From Stomorhina lunata (Eukaryota; Arthropoda; Insecta; Diptera; Rhiniidae), in NCBI GenBank assembly GCA_933228675.1, contig OW121744.1:95131264-95195263 (forward strand): 64,000 nt of DNA, in the 5' to 3' direction. Below are positions 47,569-58,850 of this stretch, piece by piece; the stretch's first letter is position 1; the number at the start of each line of letters is the position of its first letter. Position numbers and translations under genes: made by a program. The notes beneath the pieces are model-generated. The model had not been told where the DNA came from. It saw nothing but the letters and a program-made list of their open reading frames with translations, and ran no database searches.

Positions 47569-47765
47569 ATATCTACAATCAAAAATATTTGGAGTTTGCA
47601 CCTACGAAATTAGATAGCTAAGTCCAGACTTTGTTATTAAAGCAAAATATTGGCCTCCTCGAGACAAAACCATTGATATACACACACTTGAAGATCCGAC
47701 TGTAAGTACCTATGATATAACGAAAAATATATTTTGGCGACCCCAATGTGCGTCAAAAAAATTGT
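47569..47765 (+). repeat. Stray family 1 piece and flanking unknown repeat
   Basis: 47570-47635 resembles the inside of family 1 (ATATCTACAATCAAAAA, then TTGCACCTACGAAATTAGAT as near 47120 in copy C). 47643-47765 resembles the left flank of copy C. The insertion of copy C may therefore lie within an older composite. Confidence 0.5.
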
Positions 47766-47836
47766 TAAAATCTTTTTTTGAAACTGTCTCACAACAATAC
47801 TTTATATTCGGTGGAGTACGTCGAACTTTTGTTTGT

Positions 47837-48036
47837 GTCATATAAGTCGAGACGCTCTTATGTACACGGTACATGTAGGATTTGAACCCGGGATTTTTAG
47901 TTTAATTTGCACATCGAATTCTTAACTTTTTTTTCTGTCATATAAGTCTAGACGCTCTTATGTACATGATATTGGTAGGATTTGAACCCGGACCATTTAG
48001 TTTAATTTGCCAATCGAATTCTTAATAAATACATAC
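47837..48036 (-). repeat. Tandem 100-bp duplication with tRNA-like B boxes
   Basis: Two units 100 bp apart (GTCATATAAGTC at 47837 and 47937), each with TAGGATTTGAACCCGG. On the minus strand this gives GGTTCAAATCC, an exact fit to the RNA polymerase III B-box consensus of tRNA genes, at 47878-47888 and 47978-47988. No cloverleaf or clear A box is seen, so it may be a fragment of a tRNA-derived SINE. Confidence 0.5.
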
Positions 48037-48415
48037 TTACTTTTAAATAACTTATGAATAATTTGGATGGTATTTTGTAGTCCTTACCATATAGGTAATA
48101 TAATAAAAGAGTACAACCCATTACCAATGTTTTGCTGGGAAGTATAAAGCTGATGCCGAAATAACATCATAAAATTTGTGCCTTTTAAATGCGTGAGATT
48201 GTTTTCGGGTGATTATGTCAATTATTTTTTGGCAAGTGGTATTTAACAAAGACACTTTGTGGTTGATTATAATAAATATTCGACTATAATTCGAATATTC
48301 GAAAATGAAATATTAAGATTTATTTCTTTGCGTTTAAAATTTGGTGTGAAGAAGTTTTGGTAGAAGTAAAAGATTAATTCCTAAAAATATTTTGCTTTTC
48401 TAAAGACTTATAATA
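48037..48415. other. No gene recognised
   Basis: AT-rich DNA before DINE-1-like copy D. It contains the small inverted repeat TATTCGACTATAATTCGAAT near 48277. Confidence 0.5.
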
Positions 48416-49912
48416 AACAAGTAAGAGTGTTATATTCGGCTGTGCCGAATCTTATATACCCATCATCAAGTTGTGTTAAATTTACGATTATATCTCATAT
48501 ATCTACGAGGGTGCAGCTAATTCATAATGTGGACTAAATTCGAAAAAAATTGTTACGCTAGTTGGTATTGTTGGAAAAATATTTGGACTCAATTCGGCTG
48601 CAGTAGCTTTATAGTTCAACATTTAAAAGTATCGATTTGGTTTCCCTAGTATTTACTTTGAACAAATTCGGTTTCATAACCGGGTATAGTTTTAAATTTA
48701 TAAGTTGTCAAATACTTTTCGTTGCGCTTATTATGTAGTTAGGCCAAACACGTTGATAGTACAATAATATGACAAGTCCATATATTTTAGTAGGAGTCCC
48801 TACGGCATTCACCGTCTATAAAGTCTGGGCTGAACATTGATTGATAGCTATCTCATTTCGTAGGTGCAATCTTAATATACGTAATATATAAGGGGATGTA
48901 TAAGAACTATACCCAAATTTTGACCGATTGTCACAAAATTATATATGGCTGATATTTATATAAAACTTAGTGGACATAGCTGTCATAGTTTCTAATAATA
49001 TAGATTTTAACTGGTCTCTGCTACATTTGTTTTTTTTTTTTTTGGTTTCCAGGAGTATTTTTTATATGAAGGCTATAGTTAAATATGGACCGATTCCTAT
49101 AAAATTTGATGTACTGACCAAAGGTTGCATAAAACTTTCCTCTTCTAAATTTAGTCGTCATAGCTATTACAATTGTATTCAATTTATCAGTATTAATATG
49201 ATTCCCTGGACGGGGTTATATGGGAGCTCTAACAAAATGTGAACCGATTTTGTCCATTTTTATTACACAACTTTCTCAAGATGTTGAAAATACTTTTGAA
49301 AAATTTTGTCCGTCTAGCTCTTTTCGTTAAGGCGGTATTGCGCTTTTATCTAATGGACAGACAGACATAAACCCCCTTTTCTTTTTGTATTTTTGTGTTC
49401 GCGTAAGTTTTTTATATGGGAGCTATGGCCAAATGGTGACCGATTTTGACAAAATTTTGCACACTCGTTGGCATTGACATAAGACTTCCTTGTGCTAAGT
49501 TTAGTGGTCAAAGCTATTACAGTTTATCATTTATTGGCATTTAAGTGTATTTTCGGTGGACTTTAGGCTGTTTCCATAAGTTTTTTGTATGGGAGCTATG
49601 GTTAAATGTGTACCGATTTGGATGAAATTTTATATGCTGCCTAGTATTTACACAAGACTTCTATGTACCAAGTTTTATCATCATAGCTATTATAATATGT
49701 CATTTATTAGCAATTAAGCAATTAGCCTAGACGAGGTTATACGGGAGCTATGGTCAAATGTGAACCGATTTTGCCCGATTTCAATACCAAAATTTTTCAA
49801 GAAATGAAGAATATTTATGCCAAATTTCAGTGACCTATTAAGGTTAATGTGTTATCGAGCCGACAACAAACAGACGGACCGGCAGACAGACAGAGGGACA
49901 GACAGACAGAAT

Positions 49913-49952
<40 letters not shown>

Positions 49953-50011
49953 CACAAATAGACAAACAGACACACAGACAGACAGACAAACAAACAGACA
50001 GACAGACAAAT

Positions 50012-50076
<65 letters not shown>

Positions 50077-50089
50077 AACAGGCAGACAT

Positions 50090-50150
<61 letters not shown>

Positions 50151-50273
50151 GAGGTAGACAGACAGACAGACAGAATATACATCAATTTTGGTTTTTGACC
50201 CAATTTTAAGGAAATTACAAACGGAATGATAATCTCAATATACCCCGATACTTTTTGATGGTGGGTATAAAAA
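48416..50273 (-). mobile_element. DINE-1-like element, family 1, copy D (near full length)
   Basis: Reverse-complement 3' end AAACAAGTAAGAGTGTTATA, hairpin ATTCGGCTGTGCCGAAT, subterminal TATACCCATCATCAAGTTG; body in the same order as copies A and C; long CAGA tract; 5' end CTTTTTGATGGTGGGTATAA. It is uninterrupted and serves as reference for the segment lost at the Harbinger junction in copy B. Confidence 0.86.
49862..50175 (-). repeat. CAGA/GTCT microsatellite of copy D
   Basis: More than 300 bp of CAGA with interspersed CAAA and CACA variants. It is the longest of the family 1 tracts in this window. Open frames across it are not genes. Confidence 0.95.
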
Positions 50274-51580
50274 CACTGAATAATAAAGTATTTAAATTAA
50301 GTTAAAGTCTTCTTGAAGATATCTGTAAAGCTCTCATAGTTAGCTTAAGCCATTTTTTATAATAAAATATTTTTCAACTTTTTTTTACTTTCCCCCTAAA
50401 AGAGTTTATCACAAAAATTCTTTTTACTTCATTAAAATAGCAATTGCCTTGTCAAAGTATTTAATCGCTTATATCTTCAGCTAGTTAAATAGAAATATTT
50501 TATTAATACCAGCATTTTCTTCTTGTTCTTCCTCTTTTCTTTGGTATCTTAATGGAACCAAGAAACAATTGATAAATTTATCGCATGATTACATTTCATC
50601 GTTAGGCCTCGAGTGGTTTTAGCAAAAATTAAAACATTAAATTTAATTGATCTTCATTTTACGCAACAACAATAATCTAAAATTCTTGCTTCCAGCTACT
50701 GACAAACCAAAATTGCGCAGTATAACTAAAAATTCAAAAAATTCCTAGAATCCTACATACTCATTCTTTTGCGGAAAAATAGCTGAAATTTATTAAAGCT
50801 GGTAATGAAAACATTAAAATCGATTAATCTCTGTTGTAGAAAGGCATCTAGCAGAGACACTTAAAAACGACAGAAAAAGCTAAAAATTAATTCAAGGTTA
50901 CATTTATTAATATTTATAAGAGAAGTTCTTCTCTACAACTCCACCATAAAAACCCCAAACATCACAATATAGAATAATTTTTTTTTGTCAGCTCTAAAAG
51001 ATGGCCCTGACGTCTTGCAAACACTCTCTTAAATGACTTTTAGCAAAAGAGGTGCCAACTACTAAATGATCCTGTAAAGTCGTACTTACAACATTGTCTG
51101 CCCCGAACATAGATGACGCAATAAACGACATCATCAACAGCGTCACTATATAAATTGCTGCACAAAAAAAAAAGAACTCAAATCTTTTCACTAAAAAAAC
51201 CTAAAGAAAAAACAAAATCATGTTAACGAAAAAATGTCAGACCGCCCTCTAGGGACAGATTAGCGATTAATCTCTGGCACCCATTTTTATTTATAAGCGA
51301 AACATTTCATAACTCTGGCAGCATTTAAGGAAGATCAAACCAAGTTTAAACTATAAAACATAAGAAGGCTAAAAAAATCATTCCTTAAAACATTTCAAGT
51401 ACTTAATCAATGTTTTTTTTTAAGAATGAAAACTTTGGGCGACTAGTCCATATGATGATGATGACTCTTCATTTGGCCAAGAGTTGCTGAGACACAAAAC
51501 TTAATATAGTTTAAAGTACCCTACAAAAGAAATTCGAGTATTACGTATATACAATGGTCTCTATAGACTGGACTATTTAT
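50274..51580. other. No confident gene; unique DNA
   Basis: AT-rich non-repetitive sequence before the 16-bp satellite. The only gene-like signal is the possible exon at 51090-51157 on the minus strand. Confidence 0.5.
51090..51157 (-). other. Possible 68-bp internal exon
   Basis: On the minus strand a pyrimidine run ending TTTTTTTGTGCAG precedes the segment, and it ends at GACAATGTT|GTAAGTAC, a near-perfect 5' splice site. One frame reads IYIVTLLMMSFIASSMFGA, a plausible signal or membrane segment; another open frame reads LYSDAVDDVVYCVIY. An intron-less reading is also open: 66 codons at 50994-51191, beginning MKRFEFFFFCAAI. I recognise no family, and good splice motifs can occur by chance in AT-rich DNA. 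Confidence 0.25.
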
Positions 51581-54365
51581 AGCCTGAACTATATAAAGTG
51601 TGGACTATAAATAGTCGGGCCTATATATAGTCGGAACTATATATAGTCGGAACTATATATACTCGGGACTATATATAGTCGGGACTACATATAGTCTGGA
51701 CTACATATAGTCGGAACTATATATAGTCGGGACTATATATAGTGTCGGGACTATATATAGTCGGGACTATATATAGTCGGGACTATATATAGTCGGGACT
51801 ATATATAGTTGGGACTATATATAGTCGGGACTATATATAGTTGGGACTATATATAGTCGGGACTATATATAGTCGGGACTATATATAGTCGGGACTATAT
51901 ATAGTCGGGAATATATATAGTCGGGACTATATATAGTCGGGACTATGTATAGTCGGGACTATATATAGTCGGGACTATATATAGTCGGGACTATATATAG
52001 TCGGGACTATATATAGTCGGGAGTATATATAGTCGGGACTACATATAGTCTGGACTACATATAGTCGGAACTATATATAGTCGGGACTATATATAGTGTC
52101 GGGACTATATATAGTCGGGACTATATATAGTCGGGACTATATATAGTCGGGACTATATATAGTTGGGACTATATATAGTCGGGACTATACATAGTTGGGA
52201 CTATATATAGTCGGGACTATATATAGTTGGGACTATATATAGTCGGGACTATATATAGTCGGGACTATATATAGTCGGGACTATATACAGTCGGGAATAT
52301 ATATAGTCGGGACTATATATAGTCGGGAATATATATAGTCGGGACTATATATAGTCGGGACTATGTATAGTCGGGACTATATATAGTCGGGACTATATAT
52401 AGTCGGGACTATATATAGTCGGGACTATATATAGTCGGTAATATATATAGTCGGGACTATATATAGTCGGGACTATATATAGTTGGGACTATATATAGTC
52501 GGGACTATATATAGTCGGGACTATATATAGTCGGGACTATATATAGTCGGGAATATATATAGTCGGGACTATATATAGTCGGGAATATATATAGTCGGGA
52601 CTATATATAGTCGGGACTATGTATAATCGGGACTATATATAGTCGGGACTATATATAGTCGGGACTATATATAGTCGGGACTATATATAGTCGGTAATAT
52701 ATATAGTCGGGACTATATATAGTCAGGACTATATATAGTCGGGACTATATATAGTCGGGACTATATATAGTCGGGACTATATATAGTCGGGACTATATAT
52801 AGTCGGGACTATATATAGTCGGGACTATATAAAGTTGGGACTATATATAGTCGGGACTATATATAGTCGGGACTATATATAGTCGGGACTATATATAGTC
52901 GGGACTATATATAGTTGGGACTATAAATAGTCAGGACTATATATAGTCGGGACTATATAGAGTGTGGACACTATTTAGTGTGGACTATATTTAGTGTGGA
53001 CTATATATAGTCAGGACTATACAGAGTCTGGACTATATATAATATGGCGTATAGATAGTCTGGACTATATGTAGTCTGGACTATATATAGTCTGGAATAT
53101 ATTTAGTCTGGACTGTATATAGTCTCAACAGTATATAATCTGGACTATATATAGTCTCGACTATTTATAGTCTGGGCTAAATATAGCCTGGAATATATAT
53201 ATAGTATGGACTATATATAGTCTGGACTATATATAGTCTGGACTATATATAGTCTGGACTATATATAGTCTGGACTATATATAGTCTGGACTATATATAG
53301 TCTGGACTATATGTAGGCTAGACTATATATAGTCTGATCTATATATATAGCATTGCCTATATATAGACCGGACTATATATATTCAGGCCTATATATACTC
53401 TGGACTATATATTGTTTGGACTTTATATAGTCTGAACTATATATAGTCTGATCTATATATAATCCGGACTATATATAATCTGGACTATATATAGTCTCGA
53501 CTATATAAATTCTGGGCTATATATAATCTGGAATATATATAGTCTGGTCTATATATAGACTGGACTATATATAATCCGGAATATATATAGTCTGGACTAT
53601 ATATAGTCTGGACTATATATAGTCCGGACTATATATAGTCTGGACTATATATAGTCTGGACTATATATAGTCTGGACTATATATAGTCTGGACTATATAT
53701 AGTCTGGACTATATATAGTCTGGACTATATATAGTCTGGACTATATAAATTCTGGACTATATATAGTCTGGGCCATATATTGTCTTGAATATATATAGTC
53801 TGTACTATATAAAGTCTGGGCTATATATAGTCTGGACTTTATATAATCCGTACTATATATAGTCTGAACTATATACAGTCTGGACTATATATAGTCTGGA
53901 CTACATATAGTCTGGGCTATATATAGTATAAGTAATTTGAACAATATATAGTATGGACTATATATAGTCTGATCTATATATTGTTTTGCCTATATATAGA
54001 CCGGACTATATATAGTCTGGACTCTATATAGTCTGGACTTTATAAAGCCTGGACTCTATATAGTCTGGATTATATATAGACTGGACTATATACAGTCTGA
54101 TCTATGCATAGTCAGTCTCTTGAGGCCCTATGCTCCACTGGGAGTCAAGGATAACAGAAGAAGAATAGCCTGGACTATAAAAAGTCTGGACTATATATTA
54201 TCCGCACTATATATTGTCTGAACTATATACAGTCTGGACTATATATAGTCTGGACTATATATAGTCTGGACTATATATAGTCTGGACTATATAAAGTCTG
54301 GACTATATATAGTCTGGACTATATATAGTCTGGACTATATATAGTCTGGGCTACAAATAGTTCGA
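51581..54365. repeat. 16-bp satellite GGGACTATATATAGTC / TGGACTATATATAGTC
   Basis: Roughly 170 units of 16 bp. The unit contains the palindrome ACTATATATAGT. The left part (to about 52950) is the AGTCGGG type, with rare GGAAT, TTGGG and GTGTCGGG variants. The right part is the AGTCTGG type and far more divergent. Larger duplications occur in the left part: a pattern with ACTACATATAGTCTGGACTA recurs 354 bp apart (51685 and 52039), and a GGGAATATAT...TCGGTAATAT pattern recurs 256 bp apart (52325 and 52581). Confidence 0.95.
54110..54170 (+). mobile_element. 3' tail of an RTE-like element inside the satellite
   Basis: Non-satellite sequence CTTGAGGCCCTATGCTCCAC through GGATAACAGAAGAAGAATA interrupts the satellite. 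In one frame it reads EALCSTGSQG followed by a stop, like the C-terminus of RTE-type proteins, and it resembles the corresponding end of the copy at 23.74 kb (GAGTCCCTATGATCCTC...AACCGAAGAAGA). It is a severely 5'-truncated insertion of about 50-60 bp. Confidence 0.6.
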
Positions 54366-55819
54366 GCGACTACCTGATGGTAGCTCCATTATATGTCTAC
54401 CATAGCGAATATATAAATTTCCTTATAATTCCTAAGTTAATTCAACGTCTTTTGTTTTAACAAAGACATTTTTCCAAACCCTTTCATAAGAACCCTTTAA
54501 AGCCGACATAAAAGTAATATGTGTCAATTTATTATGACTAGAAAGGGGCGTATTCATATTCTTTCTGCCTCATTTCTCTCTAAAAAAAAACGCTAAAAAA
54601 CTTGAGAAACGAATAAACTAAATGATGCAACGTTATATTGAAAATAGCAAAAATTTCCATTATTAATATGAACATTCATTTTATATTTGTTGGCTGGACT
54701 CTAAATAGATTCAATAAAAAAAAAACTTTTTAATTTAAATTGAAAATAAAGCCAAGAAAGCAGATTGATACAAATTTCTAAATTCCTACAAATGACAGGC
54801 TATAAAGCTAGAGTCGTCTGTATTTAAGTTGAGTTTAGTTTAGTTATTATAAGGATTTAAATTGAAAATGTCCATTCATTTGAGTTTGTGGCTAATTTGA
54901 ATGAAATTAACCAATTTTATGCTAAACAGGTGAGATAGAGATTTTGGTGCTGGCTGCCATCAAACGGCTGGAAGTTTGTGTTGGCCAAATGACTCTATTG
55001 TCAATTTCCATTTATTGCTAAAATTATTTGAAGTTTTATTCATTTTTATTTTAGATTTTTTTTTTTGGAAATAAAATTTGTTCTAAAATATATATTTAAC
55101 TTTAGCTTTTAAACTATCCCATTTCCGCTTTAGTACCACGACCAACTACAAACAAATCTATGATGCAATTTAAAACCAAAGCAATTCTAATAACAATTGG
55201 CCCAAATGTTTGCATTTGGTAGATGATACAAAAAACAGAAAAAAACTGCATAAGAACTTAACATTTGAGAATGTTGTCGATTTGTTTGGTTTTGTTGTCA
55301 TTTTCTCCATTTCTAGTTATTACGATATATTTTTGCTACATGTATTTTTCGAGTTTATCTTTGAATGCAATTTACTCTGGCTGATAGTTTTTATGGTTAT
55401 AGTTTTTAACTTGTTTTTCTTTTTCGGTTTTGATATGCGTAAGATGACGATGATGATGACATTAGCATTTCAGTTTAATGGTTTTAGCACAAAAAAAGGT
55501 TGTATTGTAAAAATATGTACAAGTAGACAGTATTTAATATGCAGTTAAAAGAGATTAGAAAATATTATTGCGTTTTGGGATATTTTTCTAATGGTTATAG
55601 GAAAAACTGCAAAGTTTGAGAGATATTACAAAGCGCAGTTTAGGGACTGTATGAGTTCTACAATATTTTTCTATTAGAGAACCACAACTGCAATAATTCC
55701 TTTTTTTAAAGATTAATGATAAAGTAATGGGACAATATCACAAAAAAGTGATATTTTTACAAATTAAATGGACCTAGATAAACTCTACAGATAAACTCTA
55801 CATCTGTTTTTTGGTTTTT
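54366..55819. other. No gene recognised
   Basis: AT-rich non-repetitive DNA. A 112-codon open frame at 55210-55548 is rich in Phe, Ile and Leu with no recognisable domain and looks like chance. Confidence 0.5.
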
Positions 55820-55821
55820 TC

Positions 55822-55985
55822 CGAAATTAGTCATACCAACTTAGAAACCTTTGTCGGCTTAATCACAACAAATTTACTAAAGATCATAATATGATCAAGT
55901 GCATAGTTTACTATTCTATTAAGAACGTACAGACATACAAACATTCATTACGATATACATACAAACATATATAGATCAGACCCGT
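55822..55985 (-). repeat. Family 3 fragment
   Basis: Reverse complement of one family 3 unit and its left neighbour: GTCATACCAACTTAGAAACC, AAAGATCATAATATGATCAA, GCATAGTTTACTATTCTATT and GTACAGACATACAAACATTC correspond to 57.98-58.10 kb read on the other strand. Confidence 0.7.
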
Positions 55986-56699
55986 CCAAAAACACATACA
56001 TAAATATTTGCATTTGTGGTAAATAGCCTTGAAAGCTCTTACAGTGAGTGGTGTCAAATTTACATTATTCATATATTCTAGCATTTTTTATAAACGAGAA
56101 AAAATTGTAATCTGGCAACACTGACTTTGCTCATACATAGTGTGTCGCTGTGAAAGCTCAAAAGCTCTTTTGTGAAAGTTTGCACATTGTTCTGTTGACC
56201 TGGACGGCTCCGATATAGTTATATAAAAGAAGAAGATAATTTATAGAGTTTATACGATATATGGTAACTATATTATACAATATGTAAATATAAAAAATTT
56301 CCATGGATTTTGTAAACTCTAGAAAAGTTAGTTTTTTTTTTCTAGAGTTTACAAAATCCATGGAAATTTTTTATATTTACATATTGTACTATATAATATT
56401 TGTTACAAAAATGTGCTAAATGAAGAACCTTTTGACGGATTCTGAGCAAACTTCACATAATATATCTACTAATTAGTCGAATTAAAGCCTAAACATTTGG
56501 ATAGGTAAGCCCGTTCTTGAGTTTTAACATTTTTAAGAAAAGTTGCATTGATTTTTACATATTAAGATATGAGATAAGCTAAAGCTGTTAGAAACTTTAA
56601 ACTTAAATCAAGTAAATGTATTTGCCAATAGACTTCAGACAGAAATAGAAATATTGAGTAGGATTAGGATTATTGGTTTGTCCCATTATCTGCCCTCAA
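55986..56699. other. No gene; contains a perfect hairpin
   Basis: AT-rich DNA around the long hairpin at 56269-56395. No other structure or frame of note. Confidence 0.5.
56269..56395. repeat. Perfect 51-bp-arm hairpin
   Basis: Left arm 56276-56326 and right arm 56338-56388 are perfect reverse complements (with AAATTTCCATGGATTTTGTA in the left arm), separated by 11 nt; a further short paired patch extends to 56269/56395. The arms are not low-complexity throughout. It could be a tiny foldback element or a hairpin-RNA source. Confidence 0.9.
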
Positions 56700-56935
56700 A
56701 CAGTTTTTAATATAAAAAATTTCAAAAAAAATCGATTTTTGGTATAAAAATTAGGTGATCAAAGGATTTCGTTATTTTTGCTCTATCTATCATAGTTAAC
56801 GAAAAAATCGACTTTAAAGTTTTCAATATAAAAATTTCAAAAAAATCGATTTTTGGTATAAAAATTGAGTGATCACAGGATTTTGTTATTTTTGCTTTAT
56901 CTATCACAGTTTGTTTGAAAGCCAAAATAACGAAA
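56700..56935 (+). repeat. Family 5 fragment (two units)
   Basis: GGTGATCAAAGGATTTCGTT and GAGTGATCACAGGATTTTGT are 115 bp apart, with TTTTTGGTATAAAAATT and GCTCTATCTATCATAGTTAA between, as in the array at 43.93-44.61 kb. Confidence 0.75.
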
Positions 56936-57445
56936 TCATTAGGTCGCTTTCCAAGTTTTTAAAAAAAGTTGCTCATTTGTAATACCGTGATATTGAAGTA
57001 TGTAAAAAGATATCGTTTTTGTGTAAGTATGACAAAGTTACATTTTCTACATACAAAGGTGGAACACTCTAGTACTCGTATTTTGGTAAACCTACAAGTC
57101 CTGAATTTCTATTATCCCTCTTCTTTTCTAGATTTTACATGGTATTTTATAAAGCAAACAAACAATTTGACATACCATTAACTGTCATTTCCATGGTCAC
57201 TGAGCATGACCATAAGTCAACAGTTAAATCACTTTGTAAATTCTTTTTGAAAATGCTGGAAATAAAATGAGATACAATATTTCAAGAAGCACTTTGCCAA
57301 TATATAGCAGAATGCCAGATTGCAACATTTTTACTATGATATGGGCATGATCATAGTGATGACATAATGCTGTAAACACAATCACGACAGCAGCCTACAC
57401 AAACACCGACTACAAAAGTCGTTGGCTGCTTTCGTCGCCTCGTAG

Positions 57446-57472
57446 TATATATATATATATATATATATATAT
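57446..57472. repeat. TA microsatellite
   Basis: About 13 TA units immediately before the family 3 copy. Confidence 0.95.
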
Positions 57473-58850
57473 GGCTATCTCGAAAACAGCTCTAACGATT
57501 TTGATAAAATGTTGACAGTGGGGACCTTTTTTGATGTATAGGTCGAAAAAGAAGGGACTTTTGGAACCTTTGCCTCTAAGAGGGTAAAAACGGATAAAAA
57601 GGGGAAAAAATCGGTAATTTTTTGAAACTATGTCCGATAACGGGTAAAAAAGGGTGAAAATAGTTTTTTTGGTACTTTTTTTACCCACTCTTATTTTTTA
57701 AACCAAAGAATATAGGAAGGAACTTTGTACAGCAGTCAATAGATGTAAAAGAAATATTGAACACTTATTTGGTACTTTTTTGATTTTGGGGCTAAAATGG
57801 GTAAAAAAAAGTGATAACATGATAACTTTACATCTCAAAAAGTAATATGAATAAGAATTATGTTAACTGCGTTTTAAAAAAAATTCCGAATTCAATTGGT
57901 ACCAAAGAAGTACCAAATATGCATATGGAACTTTTTGAAAGTAGGGGATAAAAAGGGGAGAAAATAAGTAATGTTATAACTTTTAAACAAATGAATGTTT
58001 GTGTGTATGTTCTTTATAGAATAGTAAACTGTGAATTTGATCATGTTATGCTCTTCAGCGAAGATGTTGTGGATAAGCCGGCGAAGGTTTTTAAGTTCGT
58101 AAGACTAATTTCCGTTAGGTGGCGCCACTGAAAATTACTAAAAATTAATTAAATCGTAAACTGTACATTTGATCATGCTATGATCTTTAGCAAAGTTGTA
58201 GCGCATGAGCCGGCGAAGGCTTTTTATTTGGTGTGAATAATTTCCGACAGGTGGCGCTACTGAAAATTACTCAAAGTCAATTTAATCGTAAGCTGTACTT
58301 TTAATCATGCTATAATCTTTAGCAAAGTTGTTGCGGATAAGCCGACGAAGGTTTATTAATGGAAATGACCAAAGTCCGATAGGTGGCGCCACTGAAAATT
58401 ACTCAAAATTAATTAAATCGTAAACTGTGCATTTGATCACGTTATAATCATAAGCAAAGTTGTTACGCATGAGCAGACGAAGGTATTTTAGATTGTATGA
58501 CTACTTCAGGTGGCGCCACTGAAAACTACTTTAAATGAATGAAATCGTAAGCTGTGCATTTGATCAAGCTATAATCTTTAGCAAAGTTGTTGCGTATGAG
58601 TCGACGGAGGTTTCTGTTGATATGACCAATTTCCAAAATTTTTCAAAATTAGTTAAACCGTAAACTATGCAAACTATGTGTTGATCGGACAAAATAAATA
58701 AAATAATTCAAAGTTAACCGAATATTTGTACAATGTATTTCCTCTAAATTTATTTTACTACTTTATAAAACAATATATATAAAAGTTTTAAAAATTGTCT
58801 CAAAATGCTTATCATAAAGCTCCGAGCAAGGCTCGGTCAACCAGGTACTA
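57473..58850 (+). repeat. Unclassified interspersed repeat, family 3, copy 2 (longest)
   Basis: It starts TGGCTATCTCGAAAACAGCT after a TA tract. The first half contains TTTGCCTCTAAGAGGG and GGTACTTTTTT blocks. The second half has about six tandem units of around 130 bp, each with AAATCGTAAACTGTGCATTT, GATCATGCTATGATCTTTAG, AAAGTTGTTGCG, and in most units AGGTGGCGCCACTG (near 58117, 58248, 58381 and 58508). It ends CATAAAGCTCCGAGCAAGGC with the inverse CTCGG forming a hairpin, then TCAACCAGGTACTA. Non-coding; class unknown. Confidence 0.7.

Noticed and set aside
55210..55548. 112-codon hydrophobic frame
   Set aside because: Low-complexity Phe/Ile/Leu composition typical of T-rich DNA, with no domain and no splice support.
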